A stretch of DNA of 64,000 bases from Hyphomicrobiales bacterium (GTDB taxonomy: Bacteria; Pseudomonadota; Alphaproteobacteria; Rhizobiales; Beijerinckiaceae). The stretch is from positions 82,463 through 146,462 of the forward strand of contig RXIY01000045.1 of assembly GCA_003963405.1 (NCBI GenBank), in the 5' to 3' direction. This document shows positions 47,816 to 57,267 of this stretch, piece after piece; the stretch's first letter is position 1, and each line of letters opens with the position of its first letter. The notes below the pieces were generated by a model. It made no database searches. It worked only from the letters and a program-made list of their open reading frames with translations, and was not told the DNA's origin. Made by a program: the position numbers and the translations under genes.

Positions 47816-48760
47816 ATGGCCATTCTGCTTCTCGCCGAAACCGCCAATGGCGCGCTCGCGCCCTCGACCGCCAAGGCGCTGACCGCCGCCCAGCAGATCG
47901 GCGGCCCGATCCACATTCTCGTCGTCGGCCCCAGCCTGAAGGCCGCCGCCGATCAGGCCGCGAAGCTCGCGGGCGTCGAGAAAGTGCTCTACGCCGACGA
48001 CGCCGCCCTCGACCATGTGCTCGCCGAGCCGGTCGCGGCGCTGATCCTCGGCCTTGCGCCGTCCTATGACGTGATCCTGGCGCCCTCGACCAGCGCGACC
48101 AAGAACGTGCTGCCGCGCGTCGCGGCGCTGCTCGACGTGGCGCAGGTCTCCGACATCGTCAAGGTCGTCGCGCCCGACACGTTCGAGCGCCCGATCTACG
48201 CCGGCAACGCCATTCAGACGGTGCGCGCCAACGACGCCAAGAAGGTGATCATCGTGCGCACCACGGCCTTCGCCGCCGCGCCCGAAGGCGGCTCGGCGCC
48301 GGTCGAGACGATCGGCGGCGGGGCCAATCCGGGCGTCTCCTCCTTCAAGAGCGAGGAGCTCGCCAAGTCCGAGCGGCCGGAGCTCACCTCGGCGCGCATC
48401 ATCATCTCTGGCGGCCGCGCGCTCGGCTCCGCCGAGAATTTCCACAAGGTTCTCGATCCGGTCGCGAACCGCCTGAACGCCGCCATCGGCGCCTCGCGCG
48501 CCGCCGTCGACGCCGGCTATGCGCCCAACGACCTCCAGGTCGGCCAGACCGGCAAGGCCGTCGCCCCCGAGCTCTATGTCGCGGTCGGCATCTCCGGCGC
48601 GATCCAGCATCTCGCCGGCATGAAGGACTCCAAGATCATCGTCGCCATCAACAAGGACGAAGAGGCGCCGATCTTCCAGGTCGCCGACTACGGCCTCGTG
48701 GCCGATCTCTTCCAGGCCGTGCCGGAGCTCGACGCGGAGCTCGCCAAGCTCGGCAAGTAG
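47816..48760 (+). CDS. etfA: Electron transfer flavoprotein alpha subunit
   Basis: A 314-residue FAD-binding ETF subunit. The C-terminal FAD domain shows [33 protein letters not shown] and [21 protein letters not shown] in the expected order. Length is normal. Its start is one base after the etfB stop, so the two are co-translated. A 13-bp hairpin with a U-rich loop follows, then the hydroxybutyryl-CoA dehydrogenase gene on the same strand. Confidence 0.96.
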   Translation: MAILLLAETANGALAPSTAKALTAAQQIGGPIHILVVGPSLKAAADQAAKLAGVEKVLYADDAALDHVLAEPVAALILGLAPSYDVILAPSTSATKNVLPRVAALLDVAQVSDIVKVVAPDTFERPIYAGNAIQTVRANDAKKVIIVRTTAFAAAPEGGSAPVETIGGGANPGVSSFKSEELAKSERPELTSARIIISGGRALGSAENFHKVLDPVANRLNAAIGASRAAVDAGYAPNDLQVGQTGKAVAPELYVAVGISGAIQHLAGMKDSKIIVAINKDEEAPIFQVADYGLVADLFQAVPELDAELAKLGK

Positions 48761-48770
48761 AATGCCTCGA

Positions 48771-48804
48771 TTCCGCCGTCCGGGTTTTTTTCCGGGCGGC
48801 GGAA
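48771..48804 (+). other. Hairpin with U-rich loop between etfA and the dehydrogenase gene
   Basis: TTCCGCCGTCCGG (48771-48783) pairs with CCGGGCGGCGGAA (48792-48804), with one G-U wobble, around a GTTTTTTT loop. A short T run (TTTTT) follows about 15 bases later. It could be a partial terminator or processing site. Confidence 0.5.
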
Positions 48805-48864
48805 CGCGCAGGTTCCGACTTTTTCAAGCTTGCCAGTTTTCATTCCGCCTCGCGCCGCGTTATA

Positions 48865-48890
48865 TTGCACTGCAACTTGGCCGCATTGCA
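48865..48890 (+). promoter_or_regulatory. TGC-rich palindromic motif upstream of hydroxybutyryl-CoA dehydrogenase
   Basis: TTGCA-C-TGCAA (48865-48875) is followed by GCATTGCATCGCAG. Alphaproteobacterial PhaR regulators of polyhydroxybutyrate metabolism bind TGC-rich repeats of this kind; binding here is inferred. The shared core GCACTGCAA recurs at 28081-28089. Confidence 0.4.
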
Positions 48891-48941
48891 TCGCAGCCGT
48901 CCCGCCCTTTCAGGCGGTCCTCTCGCGTGGGTGTTCGAACT

Positions 48942-49823
48942 ATGAGCTTCGAAATTCGCAAGGTCGGCGTCATCGGCGCGGGCCAGATGGGCAAGGGCAT
49001 CGCGCATGTCTGCGCGCTTGCAGGCCTGGACGTCGCCATGAACGACGTGACGCCCGAACGGATCGAGACTGGGATCAAGGACATCGGCGTCCAGATGAAG
49101 AAGTCGGTGGAGCGGGGCTTTCTCGCCCCCGAGGCCGTCGACGCCGCCTTGCCGCATATTTCGGCCGCGCCCGCCATTCAGGATTTCCGCGACTGCGACA
49201 TCGTGATCGAGGCGGCGACCGAGAATGAAGAGGTCAAGCGCAAGATCCTCTCCGACGTCGCGCTGGTCGTGAAGCCGGACGGCATCATCGCCTCCAACAC
49301 CTCCTCGATCTCGATCACGCGGCTCGCCTCCATCACGGGGCGTCCCGAGCGCTTCATCGGCATTCACTTCATGAATCCGGTGCCGCGCATGCAGCTCGTG
49401 GAGCTCATCCGAGGCATCGCCACGGACGACGCGACCTTCGAGGAAGCCAAGGCATTCTGCGCCAAGCTCGGCAAGACGGTGACGGTCTCCGAGGATTTCC
49501 CGGCCTTCATCGTCAACCGCATCCTGCTGCCGATGATCAATGAGGCGATCTATACGCTTTACGAGGGCGTCGGCTCGGTCGAGGCGATCGACACCGCGAT
49601 GCGGCTCGGCGCCAATCACCCGATGGGACCGTTGCAGCTCGCCGATTTCATCGGCCTCGACACCTGCCTCTCGGTCATGCAGGTGCTGCACGAGGGGCTC
49701 GCCGACACGAAATACCGCCCCTGCCCGCTGCTCGTGAAATATGTCGAGGCCGGCTGGCTCGGGAAAAAGACGCAGCGCGGCTTCTACGATTATCGCAGCG
49801 GCACGCCGACGCCGACGCGGTAG
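48942..49823 (+). CDS. 3-hydroxybutyryl-CoA dehydrogenase
   Basis: A 293-residue enzyme of the 3-hydroxyacyl-CoA dehydrogenase family that interconverts (S)-3-hydroxybutyryl-CoA and acetoacetyl-CoA. The Rossmann motif is [19 protein letters not shown] (residues about 9-27); [18 protein letters not shown] holds the catalytic His; GFYDY ends the typical C-terminal domain. ATG at 48942; the long upstream frame overlapping etfA's hairpin is non-coding. The TGC-rich motifs just upstream may tie it to polyhydroxybutyrate control. Confidence 0.93.
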   Translation: MSFEIRKVGVIGAGQMGKGIAHVCALAGLDVAMNDVTPERIETGIKDIGVQMKKSVERGFLAPEAVDAALPHISAAPAIQDFRDCDIVIEAATENEEVKRKILSDVALVVKPDGIIASNTSSISITRLASITGRPERFIGIHFMNPVPRMQLVELIRGIATDDATFEEAKAFCAKLGKTVTVSEDFPAFIVNRILLPMINEAIYTLYEGVGSVEAIDTAMRLGANHPMGPLQLADFIGLDTCLSVMQVLHEGLADTKYRPCPLLVKYVEAGWLGKKTQRGFYDYRSGTPTPTR

Positions 49824-49927
49824 GGCGCGCGACGGCCCCCTACCTGCCTCTCCCCCCGCAATCGGGCGTCTGCAAGAAACACGCTCGCGCGAGGGCCGGA
49901 CGCCGCCTTGGCGCGCCCGCCGGGGGA

Positions 49928-50302
49928 CTACGCCTCACCCGGCCGGTCGCGGTCGAGTCCCTTGGCCGCAAGCTCCTCCATGTAGGCGGCGAAACTCGCC
50001 TCGGCGGTCTCGCCGAGCTCGCGCAGATAGCGCCAGGTGTAGATGCCGGTTCGATGCATGTCGTCGAAGTCGAGTCGGATCGCGTAATTGCCGACGGGGG
50101 CCACGGCGATGATCGCCACATTGCGCTTGCCGCCGACCGTCTTCTGATCCCTCGGCGAATGGCCCTGCACCTCGGCGCTGGGGCTTCTCACCCTCAGCAG
50201 CTCCGCGGTCATCGTGAAGCTCGCGCCGTCGTCGAAGGCCGTGCGCAGGGCGCGGCCGTTGTCGAGAAGGCGAATTTCGGTGGGCCAGGGGTCTGCGGTC
50301 AC
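49928..50302 (-). CDS. DUF971 domain protein
   Basis: A 124-residue protein of the DUF971 family, the domain also found at the N-terminus of gamma-butyrobetaine hydroxylases. It shows [35 protein letters not shown] and [21 protein letters not shown], all typical. The free-standing form often lies near molybdopterin or iron-sulfur assembly genes; here moaA is divergent, 209 bases away. The function is unknown. The intervening region has no recognised operator. Confidence 0.88.
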   Translation of the reverse strand: MTADPWPTEIRLLDNGRALRTAFDDGASFTMTAELLRVRSPSAEVQGHSPRDQKTVGGKRNVAIIAVAPVGNYAIRLDFDDMHRTGIYTWRYLRELGETAEASFAAYMEELAAKGLDRDRPGEA

Positions 50303-50511
50303 ATGGGCTCCTTTATCGTTTCGTTTTGTCTATAGGTCGGACATGGCGAAGGCCGCCAGCGGTTTTCGGCTTTCTCCGGGCGTCATCAGCCGCCTCTATC
50401 GATCGGGTTTCCCGATCGCCGCACGGAAACGCTCGGGCTTCCCGATCGCGGGTCGTGGCAATATATGGGAAAAGGCTCCGCGAGAGAGCCCGCCCGTTGG
50501 AAGCGCCACTC

Positions 50512-51549
50512 ATGAACGCCTATTCGCAAACGCCCGCCGCCTTGGCGCCCGCGCCGCTCGTCGACCCCTTTGGCCGGGCGGTTTCCTATGTGCGGGTCTC
50601 GGTCACCGACCGCTGCGACTTTCGCTGCGTTTATTGCATGTCCGAGCACATGACCTTCCTGCCGCGTAAGGACCTGCTCACGCTCGAGGAGCTCGAGCGG
50701 CTCTGCGCCGCCTTCGTCACGCGCGGGACCAGGAAACTGCGCATCACCGGCGGGGAGCCGCTGGTGCGTCACGATGTGATGAAGCTCTTTCGGGCCCTCT
50801 CGCGCCACCTCGACTCCGGCGCGCTCGAGGAGCTCACCCTGACGACCAATGGCTCGCAGCTCGCCCGCTTCGCCGCCGAACTCGCGGACTGCGGCGTGAA
50901 GCGGATCAATGTTTCGCTCGACACGCTCGACCCCGACCGCTTCCGCGCGCTGACCCGCACGGGCGATCATGCCCGCGTGATGGCCGGGATCGACGCGGCG
51001 CTAGCGGCCGGATTGAAGGTCAAGCTCAACGCCGTGGCGCTCAAGGGCGTCAACGAGGATGAATTCGTCCCGCTCGTGCGCTTCGCCCATGAGCGGGGGA
51101 TGGACATGACCTTCATCGAGGTCATGCCGCTCGGCGAACTCGACGGGCCGGCGCGGGTCGATCAATATCTCCCCATGACGGCCGTGCGCGCGACGCTCTC
51201 GGAGGCCTTCACCTTGACCGAGATCGACTATCGCACCGGCGGCCCGGCCCGCTACATGCGGGCGGAGGAGACCGGCGGGCGCGTCGGCTTCATCACGCCG
51301 CTCACCCATAATTTCTGCGAAAGCTGCAACCGCGTGCGGGTCACCTGCACCGGCACGCTCTTCATGTGTCTCGGTCAGGAGGACGCCGCCGATCTCCGCG
51401 CGCCCTTGCGCGAAAGCGACGACGACGCGCTGCTTCACGCGGCGATCGAGGCGGCGATCCGGCGCAAACCGAAGGGCCACGACTTCATCATCGACCGCGC
51501 AACGCAAACCCCGGCGGTTTCGCGCCACATGAGCACGACGGGCGGCTGA
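50512..51549 (+). CDS. moaA: GTP 3',8-cyclase MoaA
   Basis: A 345-residue radical SAM enzyme for the first step of molybdenum cofactor synthesis. The N-terminal cluster motif is CDFRCVYC (Cys35, Cys39, Cys42), the second cluster uses CESC plus a Cys 13 residues later (Cx2Cx13C), and the essential C-terminal Gly-Gly is present (STTGG). ATG at 50512; an open frame of 62 codons upstream has no homology. No other moa gene is adjacent. A dehydrogenase gene follows after 3 bases, suggesting co-transcription. Confidence 0.96.
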   Translation: MNAYSQTPAALAPAPLVDPFGRAVSYVRVSVTDRCDFRCVYCMSEHMTFLPRKDLLTLEELERLCAAFVTRGTRKLRITGGEPLVRHDVMKLFRALSRHLDSGALEELTLTTNGSQLARFAAELADCGVKRINVSLDTLDPDRFRALTRTGDHARVMAGIDAALAAGLKVKLNAVALKGVNEDEFVPLVRFAHERGMDMTFIEVMPLGELDGPARVDQYLPMTAVRATLSEAFTLTEIDYRTGGPARYMRAEETGGRVGFITPLTHNFCESCNRVRVTCTGTLFMCLGQEDAADLRAPLRESDDDALLHAAIEAAIRRKPKGHDFIIDRATQTPAVSRHMSTTGG

Positions 51550-51552
51550 GCC

Positions 51553-52434
51553 ATGACCACCTCACGAAACGTCGCCTTCATTGGACTCGGCGTCATGGGC
51601 TATCCCATGGCGGGGCATCTCGCCCGCGCCGGCCACAGGGTCACGGTCTATAACCGCACCACCGCCAAGGCCGAAAAATTCGCCGCGTCCCACGCGGGCG
51701 CCAAATGGGCCCCGACGCCGGGGGCCGCCGCCGAGGGCGCCGACTTCGTCTTTTCCTGCGTCGGCAATGACGACGACCTGCGCGCCGTCACGCTCGGCCC
51801 CGACGGCGCCTTCGCCGCCATGGCGCCCGGCGCGGTCTTCATCGACCATACGACCGCTTCCGCGGAAATCGCCCGCGAGCTTCACACTGAGGCAAAACGG
51901 ATGGATCTCGGCGCGATCGACGCGCCGATCTCCGGCGGGCAGGCCGGCGCCGTCAACGGCGCGCTGACCATCATGTGCGGCGCCGACCCCGAGGTTTATG
52001 AGAGGGCGGAGCCGGTGATGGGGGCTTACGCCCGCGCCTGCCGGCTGATGGGGCCGCCCGGAGCCGGCCAGCTCACCAAAATGGTCAATCAGATCGCCAT
52101 CGCCGGGCTCATCCAGAGTCTCTCCGAGGCGTTGCATTTCGCCAGGAGCGCGGGGCTCGACGCGCTGGCGGTGATCGATCTCATCCGAAACGGCGCGGCG
52201 CAGTCCTGGCAGATGGAGAACCGCACCAGGACCATGCTCGCGGGCGAATTCGACCATGGCTTCGCGGTCGAATGGATGCGCAAGGATCTCGCCATCTGCC
52301 TCGCCGAGGCGCGCCGCACGGGCGCAAAACTCCCCGTCGCCGCGCTCGTCGATCAATTTTACGCCGAGGTCGAGGCCATGGGCGGCAAACGCTGGGACAC
52401 GTCCAGCCTCATCGCGCGGCTGGAACGCAAATAG
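51553..52434 (+). CDS. Beta-hydroxyacid dehydrogenase (3-hydroxyisobutyrate dehydrogenase family)
   Basis: A 293-residue NAD(P)-dependent oxidoreductase. The cofactor motif is FIGLGVMGYPMAGHLARAG, the substrate motif DAPISGGQAGAVNGALTIMCG is canonical, and the catalytic Lys lies in GAGQLTKMVNQ. Members reduce tartronate or succinic semialdehyde, or oxidise hydroxyisobutyrate; the sequence does not settle which. A glyoxylate/succinic semialdehyde reductase-type role would fit the carbon metabolism here. It begins 3 bases after moaA. Confidence 0.9.
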   Translation: MTTSRNVAFIGLGVMGYPMAGHLARAGHRVTVYNRTTAKAEKFAASHAGAKWAPTPGAAAEGADFVFSCVGNDDDLRAVTLGPDGAFAAMAPGAVFIDHTTASAEIARELHTEAKRMDLGAIDAPISGGQAGAVNGALTIMCGADPEVYERAEPVMGAYARACRLMGPPGAGQLTKMVNQIAIAGLIQSLSEALHFARSAGLDALAVIDLIRNGAAQSWQMENRTRTMLAGEFDHGFAVEWMRKDLAICLAEARRTGAKLPVAALVDQFYAEVEAMGGKRWDTSSLIARLERK

Positions 52435-52449
52435 AGCGCGCTTTTTTGA

Positions 52450-52473
52450 CCCTCCCCCGCTTCGCGGGAGAGG
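52450..52473. repeat. GC-rich intergenic repeat unit
   Basis: CCCTCCCCCGCTTCGCGGGAG followed by AGG forms a short hairpin and matches the unit at 44481-44504. The remaining part of the 52435-52722 gap holds an AT-rich stretch at about 52570-52595 (A-tract facing T-tract) but no gene. Confidence 0.6.
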
Positions 52474-52722
52474 ACGCGGGGCGTGCGGCCCTCCGTGTTT
52501 ACGATTGTTTTACCAAGAGATTCGCCTTTTTGCGACCCGCGCGAAAAGGCCAAAATGTGGCGGCGGCCGAAAAAATAAAAATTTTTTGTGGCGCCCGTGC
52601 AACCATTTCATGAGCTGAGCGTTTTCCTCCCAACAAGAAGAGGAACACCCAAGGCCGCGTAAAGCGTTCGAGTTCGCGTTCGAGGGACAAGACCTTCTGT
52701 TACCCTAGTGGGAGGGGCCCTT

Positions 52723-53037
52723 ATGGCCGTTACGCGCGAAAGCCCGTTTGCAAGTCGCCTGTCGCGGATTGTCCTTGGCTTCACGGTCGCCGCTGGTCTG
52801 TGCGCCGCTGTGGCGGCGGCGCCGTCCGTTCCGACCGCCAAGAGTCAATCTTCCGCCGCCGTCAGGGCGGCGGTCAGCCTCAACGACGACGGCTTGCGTC
52901 CGCTCGCGCGCGGACCGGCGATCCGGGTGGGACGCGCCTATGGCGCAGAGGATGAAGATTGCACGCTCGTTCTGAAACCAAGCACAGACGAGCGCGGTCG
53001 AGTCCGCTACATGCGCAGCGTGACCTGCGCCAACTGA
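52723..53037 (+). CDS. Small secreted hypothetical protein
   Basis: A 104-residue protein with a signal peptide (IVLGFTVAAGLCAAVAAAPS, about residues 14-33). The mature part of about 70 residues contains GPAIRVGRAYGAEDEDCTLVLKP and a C-terminal Cys, so one disulfide is possible. ATG at 52723 follows GGAGGGG at 52711-52717. I do not recognise a family. It has its own terminator (53081-53116) and its own AT-rich upstream region, so it is probably a separate unit. Confidence 0.7.
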   Translation: MAVTRESPFASRLSRIVLGFTVAAGLCAAVAAAPSVPTAKSQSSAAVRAAVSLNDDGLRPLARGPAIRVGRAYGAEDEDCTLVLKPSTDERGRVRYMRSVTCAN

Positions 53038-53080
53038 CGCTTGCGTCCCCCGACAGCCAGGTCGAAGGCCGACTGAAGGC

Positions 53081-53116
53081 GAAGGCGGCTCGAAAGAGCC
53101 CCTCCGCCCTCTTTTT
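53081..53116 (+). terminator. Rho-independent terminator after the secreted protein gene
   Basis: An outer GGCGG/CCGCC stem (53084-53088 with 53104-53108) encloses GCTC-GAAA-GAGC (53088-53099) and is followed by CTCTTTTT. Confidence 0.65.
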
Positions 53117-53206
53117 ATGGCGCGCTCACGCGGGGCGGTTCGCTCCCGTCGCCGTTGACCTCCCTCGCGCCGCTACCTACTGTGCCGCGCTCCCCCACTC
53201 TTCAAG

Positions 53207-54910
53207 ATGGTTGACGCCGCGCAGATGTCCGCTCCCCTCGTTTTGTCGCCCGACCTTCTCGACGCCGCCCGCGTCTCTCCCGCCTGGCCCTTCGAAGAGG
53301 CGAAGAAGCTCGTCAAGAGAATCGAGGCGGCTGGCCAGACATCCGTGCTGTTCGAAACCGGATATGGCCCATCGGGCCTGCCCCATATCGGCACTTTCGG
53401 CGAGGTCGCCCGCACCAGCATGGTGCGCCGCGCCTTCGAGGTCCTGACGGAAGGCAAGATCGCCACGAAGCTCATCGCCTTCTCGGACGATATGGACGGG
53501 CTGCGCAAGGTTCCCGACAACATTCCCAACAAGGCGCTCGTCGCCGCCCATCTCGGCAAGCCGCTCACGCAGGTGCCGGACCCCTTCGGCACGCATGACA
53601 GTTTCGGCGCGCACAACAATGCGCGGCTGCGCGCCTTTCTCGACGCCTTCGGATTCGAATACGACTTCGCCTCCTCGACCGACTATTACAAGGGCGGCCG
53701 CTTCGACGCCGCGCTCAAGCACATGCTCGCCCGCTACGACGCGGTGATGAAGATCATGCTGCCGAGCTTTCGCGAGGAGCGCGCGGCGACCTATTCGCCC
53801 TTCCTGCCCATTCACCCGCGCACGGGAATCGTGATGCAGGTGCCGCTCACCGGCATGGACGCGGAGGCCGGCACGATCGACTGGGCCGATCCGGAAACGG
53901 GCGAAAAATTCACGACGCCCGTCACCGGCGGCCATTGCAAGCTGCAATGGAAGCCCGACTGGGCGATGCGCTGGTATGCGCTCGGCGTCGATTACGAAAT
54001 GGCCGGCAAGGACCTCATCGACTCGGTCAAGCTCTCGGGCGCGATCGTGCGCGCGCTCGGCGGCAAGCCGCCGGAAGGGTTCAATTACGAACTCTTTCTC
54101 GACGAGAAGGGGCAGAAGATTTCGAAGTCGAAGGGCAATGGCCTGACGATCGAGGAATGGCTGACCTACGCCAGTCCCGAGAGCCTCGCCCAGTTCATGT
54201 ATCAAAAGCCCACGGCCGCGAAGCGTCTCTCCTTCGACGTGATCCCGCGGGCGGTCGACGACTATCTGAATTTCCTCGACGCCTATCCGCGCCAGGACTG
54301 GCGCCAGCGCCTCGGCAATCCCGTCTGGCACATCCACGCCGGCGATCCGCCGCCACCCGAGACGCTGGAACATGCAGGCGAAGCCAAGGGGACGAGCGTC
54401 TCCTTCTCCATGCTGCTCAATCTCGCCGCGGTCGCCAACGCCGAGGACCCGTCCGTGCTGTGGGGCTTCCTCAAGCGTTATGCCCCCTCCGCATCCCCCG
54501 AGAATCATCCGCATCTCGACCGGCTCGTGGGCTATGCGGTCGCCTACTTCCGCGACTTCGTGAAGCCGGCGAAGTCCTATCGCGCCGCCGACGAGGTGGA
54601 GCGCGAGGTGCTCGAAAAGATCGACGCGACGCTCGCCGCTCTCCCCCGAGGCGCCACGGCCGAGGAGATACAGGCGGGGCTTTACGACGTCGCCCGCGCC
54701 GTTCCCCGCTATCAGGACTTCGCGGCCAAGGGCGCGACGCCCGAGCGTCCGGGCGTCTCCAACGACTTCTTCAACATGCTCTATGAGGTGCTGCTCGGCG
54801 AGAAGAAGGGTCCGCGCTTCGGCTCCTTCATCGCGCTCTATGGCGTCGCCGAGACGCGCAAGCTGATCGCCGACGCGCTCGCGGGCGCCTTTCTGGGCGC
54901 TCCGGCCTGA
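53207..54910 (+). CDS. lysK: Class I lysyl-tRNA synthetase
   Basis: A 567-residue class I LysRS, unrelated in fold to the usual bacterial class II enzyme. The HIGH-like motif is [13 protein letters not shown] (about residues 53-65) and the KMSKS loop is [10 protein letters not shown] (about residue 305). The C-terminal helical domain is of normal length. Class I LysRS is standard in many Alphaproteobacteria, archaea and spirochaetes. Two close ATGs (53207, 53225) are possible. Overlaps the next gene by one base. Confidence 0.96.
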   Translation: MVDAAQMSAPLVLSPDLLDAARVSPAWPFEEAKKLVKRIEAAGQTSVLFETGYGPSGLPHIGTFGEVARTSMVRRAFEVLTEGKIATKLIAFSDDMDGLRKVPDNIPNKALVAAHLGKPLTQVPDPFGTHDSFGAHNNARLRAFLDAFGFEYDFASSTDYYKGGRFDAALKHMLARYDAVMKIMLPSFREERAATYSPFLPIHPRTGIVMQVPLTGMDAEAGTIDWADPETGEKFTTPVTGGHCKLQWKPDWAMRWYALGVDYEMAGKDLIDSVKLSGAIVRALGGKPPEGFNYELFLDEKGQKISKSKGNGLTIEEWLTYASPESLAQFMYQKPTAAKRLSFDVIPRAVDDYLNFLDAYPRQDWRQRLGNPVWHIHAGDPPPPETLEHAGEAKGTSVSFSMLLNLAAVANAEDPSVLWGFLKRYAPSASPENHPHLDRLVGYAVAYFRDFVKPAKSYRAADEVEREVLEKIDATLAALPRGATAEEIQAGLYDVARAVPRYQDFAAKGATPERPGVSNDFFNMLYEVLLGEKKGPRFGSFIALYGVAETRKLIADALAGAFLGAPA

Positions 54911-55458
54911 TGCGCGCCGCCGAGGCCAATATTCTCATCATTCCGGGCTATCTCGATTCCGGCCCGGATCACTGGCAGAGCCGCTGGGAGAAGAAGCTCT
55001 CGACGGCGCGCCGCGTGGTCCAGCGCGACTTCGCGCATCCTGACCGCGCCGAATGGGTCGAGGCCATCCGCCGCGACATTCTCGCCTCGGAGCAGCCCGC
55101 CGTGCTCGTCGCGCACTCGCTCGGCGTGGTCGCCGCGCTTCATGCTGCGCAGCAATTGCGCAGCAAGATCGCGGGCGCCTTTCTCGTGGCGCCGCCCTCG
55201 GAGGAGGTGATCCGCGAGATGCCGGCGGTGGATGCGGGCTTTCTTCCCCTGCCGCGCGCGCGGCTCCCTTTCCCGTCCGTGATGGTGGGCAGCAGCAACG
55301 ACCCTTACGCCGAGGCGTCCTTCGCGCGAAAGCTCGCCGCGGACGTCGGCGCGCGCTTCATCGACGCCGGCCCGGCCGGGCATATCAATGAGGCGAGCGG
55401 CCACGGCCCCTGGCCGGAAGGCTCGCTCGCCTTCGCTCATTTCATGGCCGGTCTCTGA
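54910..55458 (+). CDS. RBBP9/YdeN-type alpha/beta hydrolase
   Basis: A 182-residue small serine hydrolase. NILIIPGYLDSGPDHWQSRW is the family hallmark, the nucleophile lies in VAHSLGVVAA, the acid in GSSNDPYAE, and the His in AGHINEASGHGPWPEG. Substrates are unknown. It is coupled to lysK by a one-base overlap (TGATG) and converges on fabD 12 bases away. Confidence 0.9.
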   Translation: MRAAEANILIIPGYLDSGPDHWQSRWEKKLSTARRVVQRDFAHPDRAEWVEAIRRDILASEQPAVLVAHSLGVVAALHAAQQLRSKIAGAFLVAPPSEEVIREMPAVDAGFLPLPRARLPFPSVMVGSSNDPYAEASFARKLAADVGARFIDAGPAGHINEASGHGPWPEGSLAFAHFMAGL

Positions 55459-55470
55459 CCGGCGGCCGCG

Positions 55471-56415
55471 TCAGAAGGCGCGATAGGCGTCGAGATCGGC
55501 GGGACCGCCAACCGAGATCGCCGTCGCGCCCGGCGCGATGCGCTTGAGAAGCCCCGCGAGCACCTTGCCCGAGCCGCATTCGACGAATTTCGTCACGCCC
55601 TGATCGGCGATATAGGCGACGCATTCGCGCCAGCGCACCGCGCCCGTGACCTGTTCGACGAGGAGCCTGCGGATCGTCTCGGGGTCCGAGACCGGCGCCG
55701 CCGTGACATTGGCGACGACCGGCACGCAGGGCGGCGAGATCGTGGCCCCGGCAAGCGCCTGCGCCATGGCGTCGGCGGCGGGCTGCATCAGCGCGCAATG
55801 GAAGGGCGCGGAGACGGGGAGCAGCACGGCGCGCTTGACGCCCTTTTCCTTTGCGATCTCCATGGCCTTTTCGACGGGGGCTCTGGCCCCTGAAATCACC
55901 ACCTGCCCGCCGCCATTGTCATTGGCGACCTGGCAGACCGAGGAGAGCGCCGCGGCCGCCTCTCCGGCAATCTCGCGAGCCTGATCGAGCTCGGCGCCGA
56001 GCAGCGCCGCCATGGCGCCCTCGCCGACCGGCACGGCCTTTTGCATGGCGTCGCCGCGAATGCGCAGCAGCTTCGCCGTCTCGGAGATGGAGAGCGCGCC
56101 GGCGGCGGCGAGCGCCGAATATTCGCCCAGCGAGTGGCCGGCGACGAAGGCGGCGTCTTTCGACAGGTCGAGCCCGCATTCGGCTTCGAGCACGCGGATC
56201 GCGGCGAGCGAGACCGCCATCAGCGCCGGCTGCGCATTGGCGGTCAGGGTGAGCTCGGCCTCCGGCCCCTCGAACATCAGTTTCGAAAGCGGCTGCGACA
56301 GCGCCGCATCGACCTCCTCAAAGACCACGCGCGCCGGGGTGAAGGCCTCGGCCAGCGCCTTGCCCATGCCCACCGCCTGCGAGCCCTGTCCGGGGAAAAT
56401 GAACGCCTTCGCCAT
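55471..56415 (-). CDS. fabD: Malonyl-CoA:ACP transacylase
   Basis: A 314-residue enzyme that loads malonate onto acyl carrier protein for fatty acid synthesis. The active site Ser is in GHSLGEYSAL, the His in PVSAPFHCALM, and the N-terminus MAKAFIFPGQGSQAVGMGKA is canonical. ATG at 56415 is preferred over one six codons upstream. Unusually it stands alone: fabG, acpP and fabF, which normally follow, are not adjacent. Confidence 0.96.
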   Translation of the reverse strand: MAKAFIFPGQGSQAVGMGKALAEAFTPARVVFEEVDAALSQPLSKLMFEGPEAELTLTANAQPALMAVSLAAIRVLEAECGLDLSKDAAFVAGHSLGEYSALAAAGALSISETAKLLRIRGDAMQKAVPVGEGAMAALLGAELDQAREIAGEAAAALSSVCQVANDNGGGQVVISGARAPVEKAMEIAKEKGVKRAVLLPVSAPFHCALMQPAADAMAQALAGATISPPCVPVVANVTAAPVSDPETIRRLLVEQVTGAVRWRECVAYIADQGVTKFVECGSGKVLAGLLKRIAPGATAISVGGPADLDAYRAF

Positions 56416-56622
56416 GCGCGACCGCCCTTTCATGATGCCTATGCTGCGCCCGCGAGTGGCATTGGCCGGCGTCCCGTGTCAAGCTCGCAGGCGGACGGCC
56501 GGGGGACGAGCGAAGGGGCGAAGCGCGAACTGGCGCGGCGGCGCCCTTGCCCCCTTGCGGGCGCCTTCCCGTAACGGGGCGGAATGCGCTGACATCCGGC
56601 TTTGTGCTTTTGGGGGCTGAAG

Positions 56623-57192
56623 ATGGAATCGAAACCCTGCGACTGCGGCTGCGGCCGCGTCTGGGACAGGCGCGAGATGCTCGCCGGCTTCGCCTGCGTC
56701 GGCGTCGGAAGCGCGGTGGCGGCGGCGGCGCCCGCACACGCCGAGGCGATCCTCCAGCCGGTCCGGACGCAGGACGACGCCTTCATGCGCCTTGCGCTCG
56801 ACGAGGCGGCGAACGGCGATCTGCCCTTCGGCGCGGTGATCGTGCTTGGCGGAAAGGTCGTCGCCCGGGGCCGCAACATCGGCGACAAGACAAACGACCC
56901 CACCGCCCATGGCGAGATGACGGCCATCCGCCGTTTCATCGCCGATCGCCCGGCCGCCGATCTTCAGGGCGCGACGCTCTACACGACCGGCGAGCCCTGC
57001 CCGATGTGCATGGGCGCGATTCTCTGGTGCGGCTTCGCCCGGCTGGTTTACGCCGCCTCCATCGCGGAGCTGGAGACGCGCATCGGCCAGATCATGCTGA
57101 CGAGCCGGGCGATCGCGGGCGCGGCGCCCTTCGCCCATATCGAAATCACGGGCGGCGTTCTCGCCAAAGAGGCGCTGGCGCTCTTTCGCTGA
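56623..57192 (+). CDS. Nucleoside deaminase-family protein with Tat-type export signal
   Basis: A 189-residue cytidine/deoxycytidylate deaminase-fold protein. Zinc-site residues are His96 and Glu98 (TAHGEMTAI) and Cys126/Cys129 (EPCPMCMGAI); the latter arrangement matches guanine deaminase and tRNA adenosine deaminase relatives. Residues 1-41 form an export signal: CDCGCG at 6-11, a twin-arginine motif WDRREMLAGF at 14-23, a hydrophobic stretch and a cleavage site after AHA. A periplasmic location is inferred. The substrate is unknown. ATG at 56623 avoids a seven-codon non-homologous extension. Confidence 0.85.
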   Translation: MESKPCDCGCGRVWDRREMLAGFACVGVGSAVAAAAPAHAEAILQPVRTQDDAFMRLALDEAANGDLPFGAVIVLGGKVVARGRNIGDKTNDPTAHGEMTAIRRFIADRPAADLQGATLYTTGEPCPMCMGAILWCGFARLVYAASIAELETRIGQIMLTSRAIAGAAPFAHIEITGGVLAKEALALFR

Positions 57193-57267
57193 TCAGGAGC
57201 CTCATCGCCCGTCCCCGCTTCTGCTCTTTGCGGCTTTTCGCGAGGACGGGCGCGCCATGGTCGGGGG

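Noticed and set aside
53207..54910. Class I lysyl-tRNA synthetase as a sign of transfer from archaea
   Set aside because: Class I LysRS is the normal enzyme in many Alphaproteobacteria, and the gene shows no compositional difference from its neighbours.
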